64,000 nt of DNA from Ischnura elegans. Its lineage: Eukaryota; Arthropoda; Insecta; Odonata; Coenagrionidae. Where the stretch lies: positions 56,127,585-56,191,584 of the forward strand of contig NC_060251.1 of NCBI RefSeq assembly GCF_921293095.1. Reading direction: 5' to 3'. Positions 58,374 through 64,000 of the stretch are shown piece after piece (the stretch's first letter is position 1; each line of letters opens with the position of its first letter). The position numbers were made by a program, and so were the translations under genes. The notes under the pieces were generated by a model. The model did no database searches. It was given only the letters and a program-made list of their open reading frames with translations, and was not told where the DNA came from.

Positions 58374-58840
58374 AGGTTGCTTCAGGAGCAATCTACAATT
58401 CTTGAGGAGGTGGCTGTGGAAAAAGTTTTAAGCATTTTTGTCCGTAAAAATGGGGTAGCAAGTCTTTAGTTACTGAGCTACGGCAACGCAAGCATCTCAA
58501 AATGGGTGAGATTCCGCAATCATGTTGTTGAAACTCACTTAAAGCAGTCGTTTAACTAAGTTAAATTAAGATTAATTGTTTCTGACAATTATAATTGCAC
58601 ATTTTCGTTCACCTTAATAATTTCATGTCCTTTAAAACCAATAGTATTAAATAAAATGTCGAAATGGTTGAATACCCAAGAAAAACAGTTTTCATGGTAA
58701 CTTCGAAGTGCATTTAAAAAACTGTTTGCGTTGCCAAAGCTCACTAAGCAGTTGCGACGCCTACTTTACAGACAAAAAATGCTGAAAATTGTCTCCCCTA
58801 CAGCCTCCTGAATTATTGCAGATTCCTCCTGAAACACCCT
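58374..58840. mobile_element. long-TIR MITE family M1, most complete copy
   Basis: The two ends are inverted copies over roughly 110 bp, from AGGTTGCTTCAGGAG on the left and (reversed) AGGGTGTTTCAGGAGG on the right through GGCAACGCAAxCA. The flanks are TA-rich, as are those of the other copies. The 240 bp core includes TCTCAAAATGGGTGAGATT and TAATTGCACATTTTCG. It is non-coding. Confidence 0.75.
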
Positions 58841-58985
58841 ATATATACATGTAAAATAGCTACCAAGCCCCTTACAGTCACTTCATCTTTACAATTGCTA
58901 TTTTGAGTGTATACTTCTTGAGTTGATGCTCACCGGATGATGATGGGATCAGTATCGAAAGCGGTATAATTAATGTTTTCCCCAC
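58841..58985 (+). repeat. Penelope-like tail P4, joined to M1
   Basis: ACATGTAAAATAGCTACC through GAGTTGATGCTCACCGGATG, then GGATCAGTATCGAAAGCGGT. The same segment, inverted and again adjoining an M1 copy, is at 61489-61627. The GGATGA...GAAAGC core is only hammerhead-like and lacks the U4 position, so no ribozyme is called. Confidence 0.55.
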
Positions 58986-59394
58986 CAAATATTACCTGCA
59001 ATTATCTCCAAATTTACAAAAATTGTACTCGAACCCATTGGTTTCAAGGGTCCTCATATAATGATTTCACAACAACGCAGGTTTTTGCAATCACGCCCAC
59101 TCCGATCCAATACAACGGCATACTCGGAGACGGTCCTCAACCGTTCCAAGACCTTCTCCGACGGACGCTATGTTTATGCGAGCGCGTATCACTTTACCAC
59201 CGCGACATGTACGACTCTCGACCACGCAACCAACCCTTGCCCGCGCCCCGGGATACCCGAGGGGTGACTAATTAATGAGATACGACCGGCGTTGAGCTCT
59301 TTTAATGGGAATGAACGGGACAGGCGAGGTGGGAAGTCTAGGTGAGACCCCTTGCGGAGAAGAGGAGAGGCGCCACTGGATGTGGGAAGAATAC
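58986..59394. other. GC-richer block, no recognised gene
   Basis: Frames of 100 (plus) and 104 (minus) codons overlap at 58973-59503; I recognise neither. Confidence 0.35.
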
Positions 59395-60800
59395 GTCGAA
59401 ACGATTCGTAGGAGACCTCTCCGATGACCCAACGTCTAGAGAGGTCGCAGGCGCCAATGTTGGGATAGGGACGTGTTGAAACAAGTATAAATGTCGACGT
59501 CAAAACATCAAAGGATCGCCTGTGATTGTCACTGTGAAAGTATGAAGGTTTATTGTATGTATATGTAAATTGTATATATAATAGGAATATTAAATTGGTT
59601 TTTTTTTGTTCACGTACTTTTTATTCATTTTATTCATTGTATAAGGACACACGTTACAATGGTGAAACACAGATGAGCTGCTTTCGTTTAAAACTATTTT
59701 GTGAAATTTACTGCCGAGCATTATCTTATTTTCATTAAACGGAAACCCCTTAAAAAGATTGTGTCTTCTGGGGTGCCTAATTTCACTGATTTTATATGTA
59801 TCTCGGTGTAATGTTTGGGCAGTAAAATAAACATCTTTATTATTATTGTCTGTACATATATGTAGAAACATGACGGTAGCGGAAAACAGCACATTCTTCT
59901 ATTGACTTGAAAATATGATGCCATTTTTCAGACGTGAGCGTTAAAAAAACTGAGATTAACATGAATGATATGAATGTATTTTGATCATCTCGATTTCACC
60001 AAGAAAATTGCGGCCAATTGCTACTCATTCGTTTGCCTCAATCTGCTGAGCAAGCGCAGATACATTGCATAATAGAAGTGAATTAGGTGAGACATCTCCA
60101 ATAGGTTAAAGAAGAAATATATTTACAGAGGATGCAATCGAGAAGACACGATTTTTTTAAACGATTCATTGACGACCCCTAGGATGACACAATGTCTAGA
60201 AAGGTCACCGGAGGCATTGATGGGATAGGGAACTGTTGAATTAGATAAAAAAAGTCGATGTCAAAACATCAATTTATCACGCATGACTGTCCTGATGCGA
60301 ACATATAGATTTATCGTGTATCCATAAAGGTAGCAACGAGAAGGTATTATAATAGAGAATATCTTGTTACTCCCTAGAAATGTTTTGAGGTCACCATCCG
60401 GTAATGAGTGCCAATAAATTGAGTTGGAATATATGAAGCGTGTTCTTAGCATCTCGTCAAGATTTAATCAAATGAAATGTTGACTATTGATATTCTTTCG
60501 TTTTAATTTGAGGATCAAGTGCAGATAATTGCATACGAGGAAAAAAAGTGGAAGGAGGGGAAAAAATTAAGAGATATGTTTACATGATAGACACTAGCGA
60601 AAGGGAGTCGTCAGAAATGACATCGAGAGTGTAATCGCTCGGATGACACAATGCGTATAGAAGTCACTGAAGCCAGTGATGGGATAGGAAGCTGTCGAAA
60701 CAAATAGAAATGTCAATGTCAAAACGTCAATGGATCGCGCATGACTTCATTGCGATATCAGATATATTTCTTATGCATCGAGAAAATATATAAAGATAGT
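59395..60800 (+). repeat. three diverged units of a spaced repeat
   Basis: Blocks at about 59395-59560, 60160-60335 and 60610-60800 share GGATGACxCAATGxxTAGA, GATGGGATAGGxA, TGTxGAAACAA and TGTCAAAACxTCAATGGATCGC. The second and third are also alignable downstream (TTGATATTxTTTxGTTTxxATTTG, GATTGCATACxAG). A fourth scrap lies near 61300-61350. Each unit has a GATAG/CTGTC helix before GAAAC, which again resembles hammerhead stem II, but the box is not conserved. Confidence 0.6.
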
Positions 60801-61488
60801 AAAAAATAATTGATACTTGTATTGATTAGAATAATGACCAAAGAAGGTAATTTTCTAGTTGTAAACGTCAAGCAATAACATGTGGAATGGAAAAAGTATA
60901 ATTAAAGCATAATATTTAGATTTCCCATGATTCAAATCGTCTGTAATCGATATTATTTTGTTTCGATTTGCAAATAACACATATATTGATTGCATACCAG
61001 AAGAAAATCACTTAAAAACAGTCCATGCAAAAAGAATAATTTCTTCGAGTCTACACTTAATTGATGGACAAAGGTTTCAGCCACTATTAACAGCAGTGTC
61101 GTCATAAGTGGCTGTTGTCATATTCCTTATTTTTCAAATTATATGGATTTTTAATATGTATATCAAATCATGAATGTATTCAGAGCTTCCGCAATGGTTA
61201 GATGGAAGTGATTACTAGCATAAATACTCGTTTAAATATATTAAGAAGAGATATTTTACTGGGGAAACCACCTCTGAAATTAGGAATAATAAGGAACGAT
61301 CAGAGTGTAGTCGTTGGAATGACAAAATGCCTGAAGAGATCTCTGAAATTTTTTTTAATATATGCGGGTCTGAATATTTCACAGATAGATACTGTCACAT
61401 AGGATACTCTTACGGAGATTGAGGTATGCCGAGATCGATTTGGTGTGGCGGCCAAGATATATAGGAGAGTGGATATGTTTCGCAAAAA

Positions 61489-61627
61489 AAGAATTTTATT
61501 TCTGACCGCTTTCGATACAAATCCTCTTGTCATCCGATGAGCATCAACTCAAATAACATTATATTCACACTAAATAGCAATTATTGGTGAAGTGATAGTG
61601 AGGGACTCAGTAGCAGTTTTACATATG
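61489..61627 (-). repeat. Penelope-like tail P4, inverted copy
   Basis: Reverse complement of 58841-58985: GACCGCTTTCGATAC, CATCCGATGAGCATCAACTC, AATAGCAATT and TTTTACATATGTAT. Confidence 0.6.
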
Positions 61628-61990
61628 TATAGGGTGTTGTAGGAGGAATCTGCAATACTTCAGGACGTGGTTGGGGAGGCAATTTTAAGCATTTTTTGTC
61701 CATAAACATGGGGTCGCAACTCCTTGGGTTACTTAACTATGGCAACGCTAACATTTTTTCGGATGCACTTAGAAGTTACCATGGAAATTTTTATTCTTGT
61801 GTATCCAGCCTTTTCGTCATTTTATTTAGTACTCTGGATTTTTAAGGATATTAAATAAATAAGGTTGGACAAGAATGTGCTATTATAATCGTATGAAACA
61901 ATTAATCTCTAAATGGTTGAGATTGTGCAATCGTGTTTTAAATACTTCCTTAAAGCTCTCGTTTAAATAACCTTAAGGAGATTCCTCCTA
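61628..61990. mobile_element. long-TIR MITE family M1, inverted partner
   Basis: Starts AGGGTGTTGTAGGAGGAATC and runs through the core to about GAGATTCCTCCT. Together with the P4 tail it mirrors 58374-58985, so a composite M1-P4 unit exists in both orientations 2.5 kb apart. Confidence 0.7.
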
Positions 61991-62179
61991 AAAAATGTGT
62001 AAACGCAGGGCTCTTTGATTTGAATAGATGATGATGATAATAATAGTATCGAAAACGATCGGGGTATTGAAAGTATTTTTGTAAAAATTTGACAGCCTCT
62101 TAAACCTGCCACTAACAATAAGTAAGCCTTCAATTAAATCGAAAATTGAAGCTTGTATGTGATGGAAGGACTCCATATA

Positions 62180-62455
62180 ATCAATAACAGACACTTTTTT
62201 ACTTCCACAAAATATTTATAAAAATTTCTATTTTTTGACCGGTTTGGGCTGTTACACCATTATCAAATACAGAAAATATAAAAAATATGGTGGGAAAATG
62301 GAACGTTTTCATTAACAAACGTAGTATATTTAAACCTGTCCCCACCATATTTTTTACATTTTCTGTATTTGACAATGGTGTAACAGCCCAAACCGGTCAT
62401 AAAATAGAAATTTTTATAAATATTTTATGGAAGTAACTAAGTGTCTGTTATTGAT
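62180..62455. repeat. 115 bp inverted repeat of Penelope-like tails, family P2
   Basis: Arms 62180-62294 and 62341-62455 align without net gap (paired positions sum to 124635) around a 46-base spacer. Each holds TATTTGAxAATGGTGTAACAGCC, then CAAACCGGTCA, which in other copies would read GAAACCGGTC. The C in place of G12 and other changes make the hammerhead resemblance vestigial. Confidence 0.8.
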
Positions 62456-63778
62456 AATAAGTAAGCCTTTCATTAGATTGAGCCCGAGAGCACGCTATAT
62501 TAAATTCCGATTTTAAAACAACAATAGACTGTGTAGCATTATCATTATTAATGGTGATTGTATCACCCCATGGAAACCTATCTTAATCGGCATACTTCTT
62601 AAATAACAATAACTATCGAGTATTGTTTTAATCAACAAAAATATTAACTACTTTTATTATCTTTATGTTGCTTTCTCCACGCATACGAAATAGATTATGA
62701 AAGTATGTTTACATAATTATAGCTAAGTTTTAACGACACGTATCTCAAAAATAGCAACTTCTCAGGAGAGGAAAAAAGATTAATTTATTTTTATTTGTAC
62801 ACTGAAATCAAAAACGAAAAGTTCATAAAACTGAAATTCATTTGCAAACAAAGAGTTTTTTTTGCATGTATTTTATTTTTTAGTGTTATTATACATGTTT
62901 AAGATAGCTGTATTTTAACGCCCGAATTTGAGATACGTGTTGTTAGAACTTAGCCATCGATATATAAGTAAATAAATAGAGGGAACGAGTTTGTGAGGGA
63001 GATGAAGAAAGAGCCCATATGTCACAGCGAATGACGATCGCACATAAAGGCTACGGCGGCGTTTGTAACGGGACACGGGACTGCGGTCTGCTAGACGATT
63101 AATCGCGGGAACGACATTGGCTAATTCAGCGGACAACGCCTTTTACACGAATGATCAACGTCAAGGTGTCAGGCAGGAAACACGGCCCCAATCGAAAAGG
63201 CATCTCTTGTCCTTTATTGGATACAAGAGCGTAGGTATGCCTGAATGGCGTGATTATACGAATGTGAATGCTCAGGCGTGCATTAAGACATCCGATGCCA
63301 ATGCGCAGACGGGAGAATCAAAGAGTTACGTTCTAAAAATAAAGTTACGATGTACCAAAAATAGATTTCCAGAAAAGAAAGAGGTCAGGGTGTGTCTGCA
63401 TTAGGCTGTATGGGATTCCACAATATTATTATTATACATTGCTGCAAGTAGGCTATTGCCTGGTGGCAGCATTAGATGTACATGAATAACAAATTCTGAA
63501 CAATACATAGAAACAGAATAATGCATGAAAATATTACGAGTATCGCACGGAATGGAATTGGTTGATTCGAAGTTTGATAACTCTATATCGTCGTTGACTC
63601 GAGTACGTTTCAAGGCCGTAGTGCCATTTACCAAAGCAGTATTGAAATATTATTCGCGAAATGCGTCAATTTTCAACCATAAAAGGTTGAAATTGCAACT
63701 ACAATTTGAATCGTTGCTCTGCAATTGAAATCGTAGTGTTATCCCAAAAGTACATATTGACCCTCAAGTTCAAACTAT
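62456..63778. other. no recognised gene
   Basis: At 62560-62600 CATGGAAACCTATCTTAATCGG is the reverse complement of the left part of the F2 copy at 17395-17430. Two small opposite frames near 62915-63404 have no recognisable motif. Confidence 0.4.
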
Positions 63779-63837
63779 CCAAATTCCTATATATAACTAA
63801 TAACTTCAGGCTTTACTTTGTGAAACCTCTCTATATT

Positions 63838-63950
63838 GGAAGTAAGGAAAAAAACCTTTGTAAGGTTCACTGTTATTTAATTATGGGTACGACCCGGGTT
63901 TCGTAACTTGGTTACATCGTCAGGTGACATCGTTTTATTTCCTTACTTCC
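63838..63950 (-). mobile_element. Penelope-like terminal unit, family P5
   Basis: Bounded by the inverted words GGAAGTAAGGAAA (63838) and TTTCCTTACTTCC (63938). The 14-base direct repeat CCAAATTCCTATAT at 63779-63792 and 63949-63962 lies outside or at its edges and may be a target duplication. The unit carries a hammerhead-like core on the minus strand. Confidence 0.55.
63898..63923 (-). ncRNA. hammerhead-like ribozyme motif, intact core
   Basis: Minus strand: CTGACGA, T, perfect 5 bp helix GTAAC/GTTAC with loop CAA, then GAAAC. After it comes CCGGGTC, giving a four-pair ACCC/GGGT stem III with no loop and C17 as cleavage base. Stem I could use AC/GT and ATG/CAT across an internal loop. All core bases except the extra T are standard. 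Confidence 0.6.
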
Positions 63951-64000
63951 AAATTCCTATATGCTAATGAATACACCAACGATTTTTTTATTTAACCACT

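Noticed and set aside
58934..58975. Hammerhead ribozyme in the P4 tail
   Set aside because: The GGATGA and GAAAGC words lack the U4 and C positions needed; both copies in the window share the defect, so it is described only as a repeat.

Overview
This 64 kb window looks like AT-rich, repeat-dense nuclear DNA of an arthropod, most likely an insect with a large genome. The evidence is the absence of dense ORFs, the many decayed transposons, tRNA-derived SINEs, a mariner-type transposase remnant, non-LTR retrotransposon 3' ends and Penelope-like fragments with hammerhead-like motifs. An odonate is a guess I cannot test here. No complete protein-coding gene is recognisable, and most open frames are chance ORFs or lie inside repeats.

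Layout. 1-12.5 kb: mostly unannotatable DNA with a broken mariner transposase (minus strand, about 1.6-2.0 kb), a LINE reverse-transcriptase tail (6.5-6.7 kb) and piggyBac-like and hAT-like MITEs (11.1 and 12.3 kb). 13-17.8 kb: copies of a dispersed repeat, a three-unit 105 bp tandem array with hammerhead-like stems, a GC-rich promoter-like island with a TATA box and splice donor (15.06-15.72 kb), a hAT MITE with a perfect 8 bp target duplication just inside that putative intron, SINEs and a tandem LINE fragment. 20.5-26.3 kb: a long-terminal-inverted-repeat MITE family, LINE tails, and a piggyBac-like MITE carrying a perfect 234 bp inverted repeat around a hammerhead-like core (23.7-24.6 kb). 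27.2-27.6 kb: a fragment of a bacterial respiratory complex I operon, the nuoJ C-terminus overlapping the nuoK N-terminus, apparently transferred from an alphaproteobacterial symbiont. 28-42.7 kb: more MITEs, SINEs, LINE ends and a CATATG-rich cluster with an inverted pair of Penelope-like ends. 42.7-44.2 kb: a GC-rich stretch followed by four copies of a roughly 275 bp satellite unit. 44-58 kb: sparse repeats, one unexplained 96-codon ORF (53.47-53.76 kb), and a hairpin plus the best-folded hammerhead-like motif (53.80-53.99 kb). 58-64 kb: a 3.6 kb inverted arrangement of a MITE joined to a Penelope-like tail, three diverged units of another repeat, a 115 bp inverted repeat and a further hammerhead-like motif at the right edge.

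There is no operon or pathway here. The unifying theme is mobile DNA: at least five separate sites carry the same unusual pattern (CTGANGA, one extra pyrimidine, a perfect helix, then GAAAC), best explained as hammerhead ribozymes of several Penelope-like families. The clearest foreign sequence is the nuoJ-nuoK fragment.
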